Shown: piece after piece, positions 31,050-39,936 of the stretch | How the letters are laid out: each line of letters opens with the position of its first letter | Numbering within the stretch: position 1 is the stretch's first letter | Virus record (IMG/VR): IMGVR_UViG_3300010153_000021 | Coordinates: 1 to 40,019 of that record | Strand: one strand, 5' to 3' | Origin: a virus | Length of the DNA: 40,019 bases | Notes under the pieces: generated by a model | Database searches by the model: none | Told to the model about the DNA's origin: nothing | Seen by the model: the letters and a program-made list of their open reading frames with translations, nothing else | Made by a program: the position numbers and the translations under genes

Positions 31050-31419
31050 ATTAGCAGTGTACGGAACTTTAAGAAAGGGAAGTAAAGAGACTTATCGCGT
31101 TAAGGATGTTTCCTTGGTTTTTCCGGGTCATAAAAATTTCCCCGCAATAATTAAAAACAAAAATGGAAATGGGGCTGTAGTAGAACTACTTGGAGTTGAT
31201 GATGCTGACTTAATTTCTTATGATAATTATGAAGGTGTCAGTAGCGGTTTATATACCAGAGAAAAAATTAACGTCGAAGATAAGGATGGAGATTTAACTA
31301 CTAAAGCGTGGATATATATAGCTGGGCCCTTATTAATGAGTTATAAATCTGTATTTGAAGAGGTTCCGGAGCAAGATTGGCTAAGTCAAAAAACACAAAA
31401 GCTTCTAAATTCAATATAA
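31042..31419 (+). CDS. Gamma-glutamylcyclotransferase-like (GGCT/AIG2) enzyme
   Basis: 125 residues. VYGTLRKG at 6-13 is the family's substrate-binding loop, and YDNYEGVSSGLYTRE holds the expected catalytic Glu (E64). Such enzymes release 5-oxoproline from gamma-glutamyl compounds. From memory, GGCT-like genes are linked to amidoligases in gene-neighbourhood studies, so this may belong with the 20.6-24.6 kb cluster although 6 kb away and on the other strand. It overlaps the terminase by 43 bases. Confidence 0.82.
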   Translation: MDKLAVYGTLRKGSKETYRVKDVSLVFPGHKNFPAIIKNKNGNGAVVELLGVDDADLISYDNYEGVSSGLYTREKINVEDKDGDLTTKAWIYIAGPLLMSYKSVFEEVPEQDWLSQKTQKLLNSI

Positions 31420-32972
31420 TATCCCCTAACCTTAACGAGAAAGAAAAAGTTCTCGAGATGGCTAGGAAAGATATTGTAACATTTGGACAATTATTTATGC
31501 CGGAAGACTTTATGAAGTCAACTCCGGCTCCTTATCAGTATGAACTTAGTAATGTGCTATTATCAGATAAAGATAAGAGAATATGCATTATACTACCTAG
31601 GGGTCATGGTAAAAGTACATTAGCTAAGGCTGCACTTATGCATAAGTTGTATTTTAATCCCACAGGTAAAAAAGAATTTATAGCTTGGGTAGCGGAGGAG
31701 CAGTCTCAAGCCACAGACCATATTAAATATATTCAAAATCATATAGAAATAAATCCAGCTCTTAATTATTATTTTGGAGACTTACAGGGAAGTAAATGGA
31801 CTGAAAAAGAGTTTACAACCAGTAAGGGAGATAGAATAATAGCAAAAGGGACTAGCCAAAGATTACGTGGTCGCTCTCAATTAGGATTAAGATATACAAA
31901 TATAATATTAGATGATTTTGAGTCAGAGTTAAATACAAAAACTCCAGACAGGAGAAGAGAAATAAAAGAATGGGTTATGTCTACAGTTGAACCCGCACTG
32001 GAAAATTCTGCTGAAAATGAAGGTTCTGTTTGGTTAATAGGTACAATAGTACATTTTGATTCTTTTTTACAGGGAATATATGATGGATATACTGATGCTA
32101 AAAAACAAAATAGAAAGTACGCTTGGCAGGTAGTCTATCATAAAGCTATTGATAATGGAGTCCCTCTTTGGCCATCTTACTTTTCTGCAGAAAAATTAGA
32201 TGACATTAGGAGAAGGTTTCAAGATGTAGGGTTAACACATAAATTTGCTCAAGAATATTTAAATGAAGCAAGAGATTTAACAAATGCAAAGTTTAAAGTA
32301 GATAGATTAACTAACTATAACGGAGAATTTGTATCTAACGGTAATTTTGCCTATATAGTAGATAGTAAAGATGCGATACCTGTTAATATCTATATTGGTG
32401 TTGACTTAGCGTACGAAGCAAATGAAAATAGTGACTTTCAAGTTATAATGGTTGTTGGTATTGATAGTGATAAAAATGTATACATTGTTGATTATTTTAG
32501 AGAAAGAGTTCCTTTATATGAAATGCCAAATGAAATACTTAACTATGCAAAAGAGTATAGCCCTGTTAAAAGAGCAAATGTTGAGCTAGTTGGAGCTCAG
32601 GGGATTATAAAAGACGCTGTTAATCAACTATCGGGTACTGAAAGAAAGTTAATGCCGGGATTAGCAAAGGGAGTTAGACCTCCATCTGGGATTAAAAAAG
32701 AAGATAGGCTTGAATCTTTAGTGGCTCCTATAGTAAATAGGGGTAAAATGTATATAAAAAGAAAACATCAAGATCTTGTAGATGAAATGTTTCAATTCCC
32801 TAAAGGGAAAAATGATGACCTTCTTGATGGTATCTGGTATGCTTTAGCGCACTCGAGAGCTCCTATTAGTCGAAAGTTTGAGGCAAAAGATATGGATGAT
32901 GTTATAAAAAAACAAGAAAAGAAAAAAGGTGTAAAAAGAGCAATATCGTGGATGACTGGACAAAAGTTTTAA
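31377..32972 (+). CDS. terL: Terminase large subunit
   Basis: 531 residues from TTG 31377 (GGAG 5 bases upstream). ATPase: Walker A LPRGHGKST at 73-81, Walker B IILDD at 176-180 with E182. Nuclease: D343 in IGVDLAYE, E403 in NVELVG, D480/D481/D484 in KNDDLLDGIWYAL. It packages and cuts concatemeric DNA into the prohead. N-terminal TFGQLFMPEDFMKSTPAPY is typical of marine phage terminases. The unusual TTG start is the best-supported one; the next in-frame ATG would drop 27 residues. Confidence 0.93.
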   Translation: MAKSKNTKASKFNIISPNLNEKEKVLEMARKDIVTFGQLFMPEDFMKSTPAPYQYELSNVLLSDKDKRICIILPRGHGKSTLAKAALMHKLYFNPTGKKEFIAWVAEEQSQATDHIKYIQNHIEINPALNYYFGDLQGSKWTEKEFTTSKGDRIIAKGTSQRLRGRSQLGLRYTNIILDDFESELNTKTPDRRREIKEWVMSTVEPALENSAENEGSVWLIGTIVHFDSFLQGIYDGYTDAKKQNRKYAWQVVYHKAIDNGVPLWPSYFSAEKLDDIRRRFQDVGLTHKFAQEYLNEARDLTNAKFKVDRLTNYNGEFVSNGNFAYIVDSKDAIPVNIYIGVDLAYEANENSDFQVIMVVGIDSDKNVYIVDYFRERVPLYEMPNEILNYAKEYSPVKRANVELVGAQGIIKDAVNQLSGTERKLMPGLAKGVRPPSGIKKEDRLESLVAPIVNRGKMYIKRKHQDLVDEMFQFPKGKNDDLLDGIWYALAHSRAPISRKFEAKDMDDVIKKQEKKKGVKRAISWMTGQKF

Positions 32973-32988
32973 TATTTTAAAATAAAGG

Positions 32989-33017
32989 TTGACTTTTGAA
33001 GAAAAATTTATTAAATT
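32989..33017 (+). promoter_or_regulatory. Candidate sigma70 promoter before portal
   Basis: TTGACT (32989-32994), exactly 17 bases, then TAAATT (33012-33017), in the only sizeable gap of the packaging/head operon. It would start transcripts about 30 bases before the portal coding region. The -10 is a weak match. Confidence 0.4.
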
Positions 33018-33052
33018 ATCATTTAGAATTACTTTAAACTTATAAAGGTGTA

Positions 33053-35038
33053 ATTATCTCTAGTATACAGGAAATAGAACAGCAGGAAGACAATCCGGCT
33101 GAAGTAAGTAAACAGTTATGGAGAACTTGGAAAGATAGTCGAGCCGATTGGGATACAGAAGCTAGAGACTCCGTAGATTTTTTCCTAGGTAATCATTATA
33201 CTAGTGATGAATCTGAAATTTTACAATCAGTGGGTCAGGCCGATTTTGTCATAGACAGAGTATATGCGGCTATAGAAAAATTAAAATCTCTATTAACTTC
33301 TCGTTCTCCTAAGTATAGCGCCATAGGTCGAGAAGATTCTGATAATAGACTCGCCCTAGTATGGCGTGTTATACTAGAGTACGTATGGGATATCTCTGAC
33401 GGAGATACTCAGTTCAAGCAGGCTGTTCACGATTATGCTACGACAGGGCTTGGATATTTTTATGCCTACATTGACCCAGAGGCTGATTACGGACGGGGCG
33501 AGATTAAATTCACATACCTAGACCCTTTTAGAGTTTATGTAGACCCAGCATCTAGGCATAGATATTTTGACGATGCTTCTGGTATGATTTTATCTACAAT
33601 TTTAACTAGAGACCAGATTTTAAATGTTTATCCAACATTAACTGAAATAATAGATGATATAGAAACTATTACGCATGAAGAGGATTATCCTAGCTCTCAA
33701 ATGAAAAACTCTAGCAGGTCTTTTACTCCAGATGAGATAGTAGGTCGAGATGCGAATACTGAAACTAGATATAGAGTTTTAGAAAGGTTTCAAAAAGTTA
33801 AAGTACCTTTTTACAGACTATTTAATAGACAAACTGGTCAAGAAAAAATTTTAGACCAAGAAAAATATTTTCAATTTATTGAACAAAACGCTGAAATAAT
33901 AGAGCAAGGTTTGGTTGACCTAGTTGAAGTTTCGCAAACAAGAATTAAAATAACATGCACAGTAGGAGATATCTTACTTTATGAAAATGTATTGAATACA
34001 GATGTGTATCCAATAGTTCCTGTACCTAATATATGGACGAATACTCCATATCCAAAGTCAGATGTATCTAAAGTAAAAGATTCTCAAAGATTATTAAATA
34101 AGCTTTTCTCTCTCACTCTCTCTCATGCACAGGCCTCTGCAGGCCTAAAGTTACTCGTTCCGGAGGGTAGCGTAGATGACTTGGGGCAGTTGGAAAAAGA
34201 TTGGGCGAATCCAAACGCAGTTATACCTTATAATCCGGAATTTGGACAACCTCATTTCCCTGCCCCTCAGTCCCTAGCGGGTGAGTTTTATGCGTTAATT
34301 GATAGAGTAGAGCATTATATAGATTTAAGTTTTGGTATTCCTGAATTGATGCAAGGTTTTAGAGAAAAAGCTCCCGACACAGTCAGGGGCACAGCCATGC
34401 TATCTCAACACGGTGAGACTCGAGGTAAGTCAAAGTTAAGAGATATTGAAGGAAGCTTAAACAGATTGGGTAAGTGTATATACAACCTAGCTAAGGGTCA
34501 TTATACTTACCAAAAAACTTTTAGAATTGTACAACCGAATAACGACTTAACAGAATATACAGTCAATACTAAGATGTACGATGATAAAACTCGTGAATTG
34601 CAACAGATAGAAAACGATGTTACTATCGGTCAGCATGACGTAAGAATAGTATCAGGCTCAACATTGCCGTCCAACAGAGTAGCTGAATATCAGATGTACT
34701 TGGATGCTTTTAAAATGGGTCTGGTAGATGATGTCGAAGTCTTAAAAAAATCAGAGATTTTTGACAAAGAAGGTGTTTTAAAAAGAAAAGGTCAGATGGC
34801 ACAAATGCAAGGCTATATTCAACAACTAGAAAAACAGATAAAAGACTTAAGTGGAGATTTGCAAACTTCTCAACGTGAAAATGTTCATTCGAGAAAACAA
34901 GTCGAAGCACAAAAATTTAAGTCCCAACTTAATGATGTTATTACAAATGTTAAATTTGATAGTAAAGTTAAGTTAGATAAGTTGAGGAGTGTAGTTGAGT
35001 CGCAGGAAAGACTAAGTAAAGAAGAAACGCAAAAGTAG
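33053..35038 (+). CDS. Portal protein (non-canonical start)
   Basis: About 661 residues if started at ATT 33053; the first ATG/GTG/TTG in frame is GTG 33230. The 59 residues before that GTG read as true portal sequence (LWRTWKDSRADWD, VDFFLGNHYTSDE) and continue into GQADFVIDRVYAAIEKLKSL, the usual N terminus of marine podovirus-like portals. AAAGGTG at 33044-33050 is placed to serve ATT 33053 or ATC 33056. The protein forms the DNA gate at one capsid vertex. A C-terminal coiled coil spans about 585-661. Family match is by pattern, from memory. Confidence 0.85.
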   Translation: MISSIQEIEQQEDNPAEVSKQLWRTWKDSRADWDTEARDSVDFFLGNHYTSDESEILQSVGQADFVIDRVYAAIEKLKSLLTSRSPKYSAIGREDSDNRLALVWRVILEYVWDISDGDTQFKQAVHDYATTGLGYFYAYIDPEADYGRGEIKFTYLDPFRVYVDPASRHRYFDDASGMILSTILTRDQILNVYPTLTEIIDDIETITHEEDYPSSQMKNSSRSFTPDEIVGRDANTETRYRVLERFQKVKVPFYRLFNRQTGQEKILDQEKYFQFIEQNAEIIEQGLVDLVEVSQTRIKITCTVGDILLYENVLNTDVYPIVPVPNIWTNTPYPKSDVSKVKDSQRLLNKLFSLTLSHAQASAGLKLLVPEGSVDDLGQLEKDWANPNAVIPYNPEFGQPHFPAPQSLAGEFYALIDRVEHYIDLSFGIPELMQGFREKAPDTVRGTAMLSQHGETRGKSKLRDIEGSLNRLGKCIYNLAKGHYTYQKTFRIVQPNNDLTEYTVNTKMYDDKTRELQQIENDVTIGQHDVRIVSGSTLPSNRVAEYQMYLDAFKMGLVDDVEVLKKSEIFDKEGVLKRKGQMAQMQGYIQQLEKQIKDLSGDLQTSQRENVHSRKQVEAQKFKSQLNDVITNVKFDSKVKLDKLRSVVESQERLSKEETQK

Positions 35039-35042
35039 GAAA

Positions 35043-35095
35043 GGGTGTCCGTTAGGACGTTTGAGGAACACGTGGTTCTGCTTTTAAAGACATCC
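35043..35095 (+). other. Structured leader between portal and scaffold genes
   Basis: GGGTGTC (35043-35049) pairs with GACATCC (35089-35095; one G-U), closing a junction with two short hairpins (35050-35059, 35066-35078). It lies in the 101-base gap before the scaffold-like gene. Candidate mRNA structure that could set the ratio of scaffold and capsid to portal. Not a known riboswitch class to my eye. Confidence 0.4.
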
Positions 35096-35139
35096 GAAAG
35101 GGTGAAGCTAGTAATTAAAAGAAATCAAGGAGTTTAAAT

Positions 35140-35883
35140 ATGGAAGATAACCTTAAACAGGAAGAAATCGTTCAGGAGGAAATGGCAGATAATCATTTCG
35201 AAGAAGTAAAGGCTCAACCGGAGATTGATTCTCAGGAAGAGGCTAAGAAATTTCAATCAATGTATGATAAAAAGACAGCAGACTATGATAGGATGAAGTC
35301 AGACTATGATGAATTGAAGGAATTAGAAAAATTAGGAAATGTATTAAAAGAAAGGCCAGATGTAGTGGAAGTTATGAAAAAAACATTGAACGGTGAAAAA
35401 ATTGAGAATGTTAAAAGTCCTCAGGAGCCTCAAGCTCTTGATGAAAATTCATTCGACCCATGGGAAGCCTATTATAAGCCCGGTTCTCCATCTTATGAGA
35501 TGAGAGTATCCGAGCAAAAAGCTCTTGTAAAAGGTGCAGTATCTGAACAGATGAAAGGCATACAAGAGTCAATAGCAGTCGATAACTTAAAGAAAGAACT
35601 ATCTAGTAAATATAATATTACTGACCAACAAGAGGTTAATAATTTTATAGAGTTTGCTACGAAACCAAGGCAGGATGTTCCGCTTGATATGTTAGTTGAT
35701 GTTTATAGGAAATATAATATTCCTCAAACAGCGACTAGTGAAAGCATGGAAGCTGTAAAGAGGACTAAGAATATTCCTCAAACAGCAGGAGTTTTGCAAG
35801 GTGGAGAAGCTACTAAACCTAATGAATTAGATGATATCTGGACTGGAGTTATTGGCTCAAATAGTAGAAATAATAATATATAA
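35140..35883 (+). CDS. Scaffold-like protein
   Basis: 247 residues, acidic N terminus (EDNLKQEEIVQEEM), a coiled coil at about 33-90, and a Pro/Gln-rich linker. The NIPQTA motif occurs twice near 200 and 220. Size, charge and position between portal and capsid genes fit a scaffolding protein that guides prohead assembly and then leaves. AAGGAG precedes the ATG. Confidence 0.75.
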   Translation: MEDNLKQEEIVQEEMADNHFEEVKAQPEIDSQEEAKKFQSMYDKKTADYDRMKSDYDELKELEKLGNVLKERPDVVEVMKKTLNGEKIENVKSPQEPQALDENSFDPWEAYYKPGSPSYEMRVSEQKALVKGAVSEQMKGIQESIAVDNLKKELSSKYNITDQQEVNNFIEFATKPRQDVPLDMLVDVYRKYNIPQTATSESMEAVKRTKNIPQTAGVLQGGEATKPNELDDIWTGVIGSNSRNNNI

Positions 35884-35894
35884 AGGAGTCTTAA

Positions 35895-37211
35895 ATGGCG
35901 AATTACAATCAAGGAATTGTGAACGTTGGTGACCCCGGTTCGGCAGCTTCTGGCTACCATACTAGGCGGTTATACAACTTTTCAGACCGTGTTGCAGACT
36001 TAGCTCCCGACGAATCCCCATTTTTCGTTTATCTTTCGAAGGTAGCTAAAGTTCCAACCGATGACCCACAGTTTCGATTTTTAGAAGACAGAACAAAAGT
36101 CTCAATGACTGACCGTTCTTTTTTATTACAAGGTGAGGAAACTATACCTGCTGCTGGTTCAACATTGTCTTACAATGTTGATAACTCTTCAGGCTCAATT
36201 GATTGGCTTATTAAAGGAATGGTTTTTGCAATAGGTCAAGAAAATAGTTCTGTATCAGACCCAGTTATTGTAAGAGTTGAGTCTAGTCCAGTTGATGAAG
36301 GAAATAATACTTCTTTTATTGGTAAGACAATTTCTGGTGCAGATGCTGGCGGAACAGTTGATAATGCAAAGTGTACTGTAATAGGTACTTCTTTTGCTGA
36401 GGGTTCTGGTTCTCCGGACGTATGGTCAGAAGAGCTTGACAGTGATTATGGATATACACAGATTTTTAAAACAGCCTGTGAAATGTCTAACACTTCAAGA
36501 GCTACAAGATATCGTGGTTACGCAGATGAGTTCCAAAGAATTTGGAATCTTAAACTACGTGAGCATAAAATAGATATTGAAAGAGCTATGCTTTTTGGTC
36601 AGCGCGCTAGTCAAGGTGGAATCCAGTATACTGAAGGTATTGCTGGACATATCTTAGCTAATGGTACTGCTAAAACAGGAACTGACGACCTAGCTTATTC
36701 AGCTGGTTCACCTTACTTTAGAAGTGCAACAAGAGCACAGCTTACTTATGATAGAATCTTAAGTGATTTTGAAGTTCTTTACGACCCTGCAAGAGGTAAC
36801 TCAGGCTCTAAATTAGCTTTAGCTAGTTTACCTGTAATTACTTTCTTTAATAAAATGGATAGTAGTGGATTTATTGACGGTACTGTAGGTAATGAACTTA
36901 GGTACAATATTGAAAAAGCTCAAGGTTCTTTTGGACATCAGGTCTTACAGATTGAAACAATCCACGGTACAATGAATTTAGTTAAGGAGCCTCTATTTAG
37001 AGGATTTGCTTCTGGTTTCTTGTGTTTAGTTGATATGGATAATATTGCTTACAGACCTTTAGTCGGTAACGGTGTTAACAGAGATACTCAAATAATGACT
37101 AATGTTCAAGCAGCTGATGAAGACTTACGTAAAGATATGATTTTAACTGAAGCTGGACTGGAAGTATCTCTTCCTGAAAGTCACATGTTAATTCATTTAC
37201 AAGGAGTTTAA
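35895..37211 (+). CDS. Major capsid protein
   Basis: 438 residues following the scaffold. ADLAPDESPFFVYLSKVAKV (34-53), RYRGYADEFQRIWNLKLREH and ERAMLFGQRASQGG are typical of the phage capsid family I know as DUF5309-like (HK97-related fold). A well-placed AAAGGAG precedes the ATG. It forms the shell; no protease gene is visible, so maturation may occur without cleavage. Confidence 0.85.
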   Translation: MANYNQGIVNVGDPGSAASGYHTRRLYNFSDRVADLAPDESPFFVYLSKVAKVPTDDPQFRFLEDRTKVSMTDRSFLLQGEETIPAAGSTLSYNVDNSSGSIDWLIKGMVFAIGQENSSVSDPVIVRVESSPVDEGNNTSFIGKTISGADAGGTVDNAKCTVIGTSFAEGSGSPDVWSEELDSDYGYTQIFKTACEMSNTSRATRYRGYADEFQRIWNLKLREHKIDIERAMLFGQRASQGGIQYTEGIAGHILANGTAKTGTDDLAYSAGSPYFRSATRAQLTYDRILSDFEVLYDPARGNSGSKLALASLPVITFFNKMDSSGFIDGTVGNELRYNIEKAQGSFGHQVLQIETIHGTMNLVKEPLFRGFASGFLCLVDMDNIAYRPLVGNGVNRDTQIMTNVQAADEDLRKDMILTEAGLEVSLPESHMLIHLQGV

Positions 37212-37213
37212 TT

Positions 37214-37495
37214 ATGAGAGCTAATGTACTAGAACAGAACATAGGTGGAGGAATCTACACGATTGACCATAATTGTGCAGCCTCTGCGTCTCAAACAGTT
37301 GACATACCATCAAGTGCGCCTCAAAATGGGTACGCAATAGCATGTATGGGAGCTACAAATGCGAGCAGTAGAACTGTTCAAGATTGTGATGTTTCCGGAA
37401 GTGTTATTACAGTTACTCTTTCTGGAGCAGCTGGAGCCAATGACGACCTAACGGTCTTATATTTTGGCGGTGTTGGTTCAAAGTCTACTGATTAA
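37214..37495 (+). CDS. Small capsid-associated structural protein
   Basis: 93 residues, Ala/Ser/Gly/Thr-rich and beta-strand-like (SQTVDIPSSAPQNGYAIACM, SVITVTLSGAAGANDDLTV). It begins 2 bases after the capsid stop, a usual site for decoration or head-stabilising proteins. No family recognised. Confidence 0.7.
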   Translation: MRANVLEQNIGGGIYTIDHNCAASASQTVDIPSSAPQNGYAIACMGATNASSRTVQDCDVSGSVITVTLSGAAGANDDLTVLYFGGVGSKSTD

Positions 37496-37515
37496 CGAGT
37501 AAAGGATATGTGGGG

Positions 37516-37785
37516 ATGTCTATTGATGTCCCCACTATTAAAAATATGAATTGTATCCACTGTAAAAAACCAAATAGTGAAAATTGGTTTTATTGTAAAA
37601 ATTGCGGGAAAAGAGCATCCTCCCCTCTGTTTACAACCAATATGTTTATGATGAGCGAAAAGGGTAAGAGGAGCGATATAGAATTTAATACTATAAGTTT
37701 AGACGAGCATGTAGCAAGTGAAGTAGCTCAAAGAGAAAGTCAACAAAAAGAATTTTGGAAGGAGAAAGTCAATGCCGTACGGTAA
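37516..37785 (+). CDS. Zinc-ribbon protein in head operon
   Basis: 89 residues from ATG 37516 (AAAGG upstream; a GTG 6 bases earlier is possible). NCIHCKKPNSENWFYCKNCG is a four-Cys zinc ribbon, followed by a charged helix ending EFWKEKVNAVR. Its place in the head operon suggests virion assembly, but the role is unknown. Confidence 0.7.
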   Translation: MSIDVPTIKNMNCIHCKKPNSENWFYCKNCGKRASSPLFTTNMFMMSEKGKRSDIEFNTISLDEHVASEVAQRESQQKEFWKEKVNAVR

Positions 37786-37867
37786 GGGGACATATGGAAG
37801 CAAGGTCGGAAGACCTAAGAAAAAAAAGAAAGTAATGTCTAAAAAATCTAAAAAGAAAAAGAAGTAG
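37772..37867 (+). CDS. Tiny Lys-rich protein
   Basis: 31 residues: MPYGKGTYGSKVGRPKKKKK then a Lys/Ser tail. AAGGAG lies 7 bases before ATG 37772. Similar MPYGKGTYGSK peptides recur in marine phage head operons (from memory). Likely binds DNA or capsid interior by charge. Confidence 0.7.
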   Translation: MPYGKGTYGSKVGRPKKKKKVMSKKSKKKKK

Positions 37868-37873
37868 TAATTA

Positions 37874-38476
37874 ATGGCTTGGAATTATGGACAAGAAATA
37901 CATGCTTTAACTGGATTTGAGGCTGATAGTACTTCAACTACAACTAGTGGTGAAACTTTTGTAGTTCATTCTAATCAGTGGTTAACAGACTCTGCTAAAG
38001 AAGTTATAAATATGCTTCCTAAGAGATTGTTACATCTTTGCGCGTCTAGCCAGACTTTTACATCAGGGACTCCTAATGCTTTAAACACTGGTCATATATT
38101 ACATGTAACTAGGAATGATGGCACTATAGAGCAACCATGCAGAAGAATTGAAGCAAATCAAAAAGGTAGATATTCAGATAGTAGCGATATTAATTTAGCT
38201 ACAAATACTGACCCAGTATTTTTTATAGAAAATAATTCTATTGAAGTTTTGCCTAGTTCTGGAGCAGTAAAATACTCAGAAGTACAATTTCCTACAGTCG
38301 AACATAATGATACCGCTATAGCTGTCTTTCCTGATGAGGCTGAAAGAGCAGTAGTTTTAGGTGCTTGTATAAAAGCATCTGAATATATGTTAGCCAATGA
38401 CCAAGATATTGAGTTAATAATGCCTATATTAGCTCAGTTAAAAGATGATTATAAAAAAGAAATAGAGAGCTTATAA
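37874..38476 (+). CDS. Head-tail connector / structural protein
   Basis: 200 residues, mixed alpha/beta, with helices at the N terminus (DSAKEVINMLPKRLLHLCAS) and C terminus (MPILAQLKDDYKKEIESL). A DEAERAVVLGACIKASEYML segment is typical of connector or tail-tubular-A-like proteins. Placed after the capsid genes. Assignment by position and pattern. Confidence 0.7.
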   Translation: MAWNYGQEIHALTGFEADSTSTTTSGETFVVHSNQWLTDSAKEVINMLPKRLLHLCASSQTFTSGTPNALNTGHILHVTRNDGTIEQPCRRIEANQKGRYSDSSDINLATNTDPVFFIENNSIEVLPSSGAVKYSEVQFPTVEHNDTAIAVFPDEAERAVVLGACIKASEYMLANDQDIELIMPILAQLKDDYKKEIESL

Positions 38477-38477
38477 A

Positions 38478-39146
38478 ATGGCAGTGCATAGTTTAACAGT
38501 AAAGCAAATTATAAGTAGGATTAGGGAAAATTTTCCCGGAGCTCCAGAGCAATATATAATGACTTTGATTAATGATGCTTTAGTTCAAGTAGGAATGTAT
38601 AGTACTAAATCATTGCAAGCTAGAATAAGTACAGTTTCTGGTCAGATGTGGTATGATATAGGAGATGGAGCTAGCGACTCTTCGGGAAATAAATTAGAGG
38701 CTAATAAAATTCATAGAGTAGACCTTTTAGACAATGAAAGTGATTACATTAGGATACCTAGAATAGTAGATGAAAATATTTTAGTAATGGACTCATTTCA
38801 AGACACTGGAAAGGTATTATCATTTACTCCAGATACTAATACAGAAATTACAACCTCTGGTTCTGGAGGGACTGCGAATACCTATACTGGGACTTGGACT
38901 GCTAACCAAACTCACGCAGGGGTATCCCCACACAATACATCTGGTAGTGGAGCAAATACTATTAGGGTAACAATTACAACTAACTCAAGTGGTCATCCAA
39001 AATTAACTGCCATTACAACAGCATCTTCAGGTTATAAAGTTGGGGACTTAGTAACTTTTGTTTCCCCCGGAAACGGTGAAAAGGCAACTTGGACTGTTAA
39101 TGAAGTTAGGTATGATTATGAATCATCAATAGAAAGGCCAGACTAA
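38478..39146 (+). CDS. Virion structural protein (connector/tail region)
   Basis: 222 residues. A helical N terminus (LTVKQIISRIRENFPGAPEQ) is followed by an inserted Ser/Thr/Gly-rich stretch (about 120-200) and a beta-strand end. Likely part of the neck with the genes on either side. Starts 1 base after the previous stop; no family recognised. Confidence 0.7.
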   Translation: MAVHSLTVKQIISRIRENFPGAPEQYIMTLINDALVQVGMYSTKSLQARISTVSGQMWYDIGDGASDSSGNKLEANKIHRVDLLDNESDYIRIPRIVDENILVMDSFQDTGKVLSFTPDTNTEITTSGSGGTANTYTGTWTANQTHAGVSPHNTSGSGANTIRVTITTNSSGHPKLTAITTASSGYKVGDLVTFVSPGNGEKATWTVNEVRYDYESSIERPD

Positions 39147-39147
39147 C

Positions 39148-39579
39148 ATGTCAAGTAGTATAAAATATCCAGAAAATGTTGCTAGATGGTTTATAGAGGG
39201 CGATAAACTATGTTTAATAACTAGTGTCAACAGTGATGGGGAAGGTAGAACTTCTAGTAGGAAAAAATTTCAAGCTATATCTGAATCAATTACAGATGGT
39301 TTATTAGTTCATTATTATGGAGAACCTAATAGTGTTAGCGCTATAACAGATTCGTTAGATATAGATAATACAATGCATAGCGCAGTTGTTGATTATGTTA
39401 AAAAATGTTTATATATGGATAGAGCAAGTCAGGCTCAAGACCCTAATGTGTCAGCTGCTTCAATACAGCTTTCCAATATGCATCAGAAAAATTTTGATGA
39501 AGCCATAAGAAGATTTGGCTCAAAGAAGAGAGATAAAATTGGGGGAACAAGATCTATATCCCCGATAGACTTTAGATAA
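39148..39579 (+). CDS. Virion structural protein
   Basis: 143 residues. Features: YPENVARWFIEGDKLCLIT near the start, then VDYVKKCLYMDRA and FDEAIRRFGSKKRDKIGG. Begins 1 base after the preceding gene, so it is probably a partner of it in the connector. Family not recognised, though the sequence style is common in marine phages. Confidence 0.7.
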   Translation: MSSSIKYPENVARWFIEGDKLCLITSVNSDGEGRTSSRKKFQAISESITDGLLVHYYGEPNSVSAITDSLDIDNTMHSAVVDYVKKCLYMDRASQAQDPNVSAASIQLSNMHQKNFDEAIRRFGSKKRDKIGGTRSISPIDFR

Positions 39580-39635
39580 CCAATATGCCCATGAGAATTG
39601 TCAAGCTCGGTAAGGCATAAGATAGGAGAAACAAG

Positions 39636-39935
39636 ATGGCAGATATACATAAGTATCAAGTAAATGAAGCAAATAATATAGCATTAGGTCAAGCAGGGTG
39701 TCTGTTTGAAGATGGAACAGATGCAATAACAGGTGAAAGTATAGTAGCTATACAGTTTTTAGAAGATACTACTTTTGATGCTTTATTACCTGATAATAGT
39801 TCTTACATAGGAACAGCAAGTGGTAATGGAGACGCAGTAGATTCGTCAAATACATTTCCACAAGGAGTAACTATCTTTGGTAGATGGACTGGGTTTACAC
39901 TAGCAAGTGGTTCAGTAGTAGCATATTTAGGCTAA
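39636..39935 (+). CDS. Small virion protein
   Basis: 99 residues, mostly beta-strand, ending TIFGRWTGFTLASGSVVAYL, a motif I recall from small structural proteins of marine phages. TAGGAG lies before the ATG. It lies between the connector genes and the gene at the window ends. Exact place in the virion unknown. Confidence 0.7.
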   Translation: MADIHKYQVNEANNIALGQAGCLFEDGTDAITGESIVAIQFLEDTTFDALLPDNSSYIGTASGNGDAVDSSNTFPQGVTIFGRWTGFTLASGSVVAYLG

Positions 39936-39936
39936 C

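Noticed and set aside
39584-39619. 11-codon frame (MPMRIVKLGKA)
   Set aside because: Too short, with no clear ribosome-binding site; left out despite sitting in a gap.
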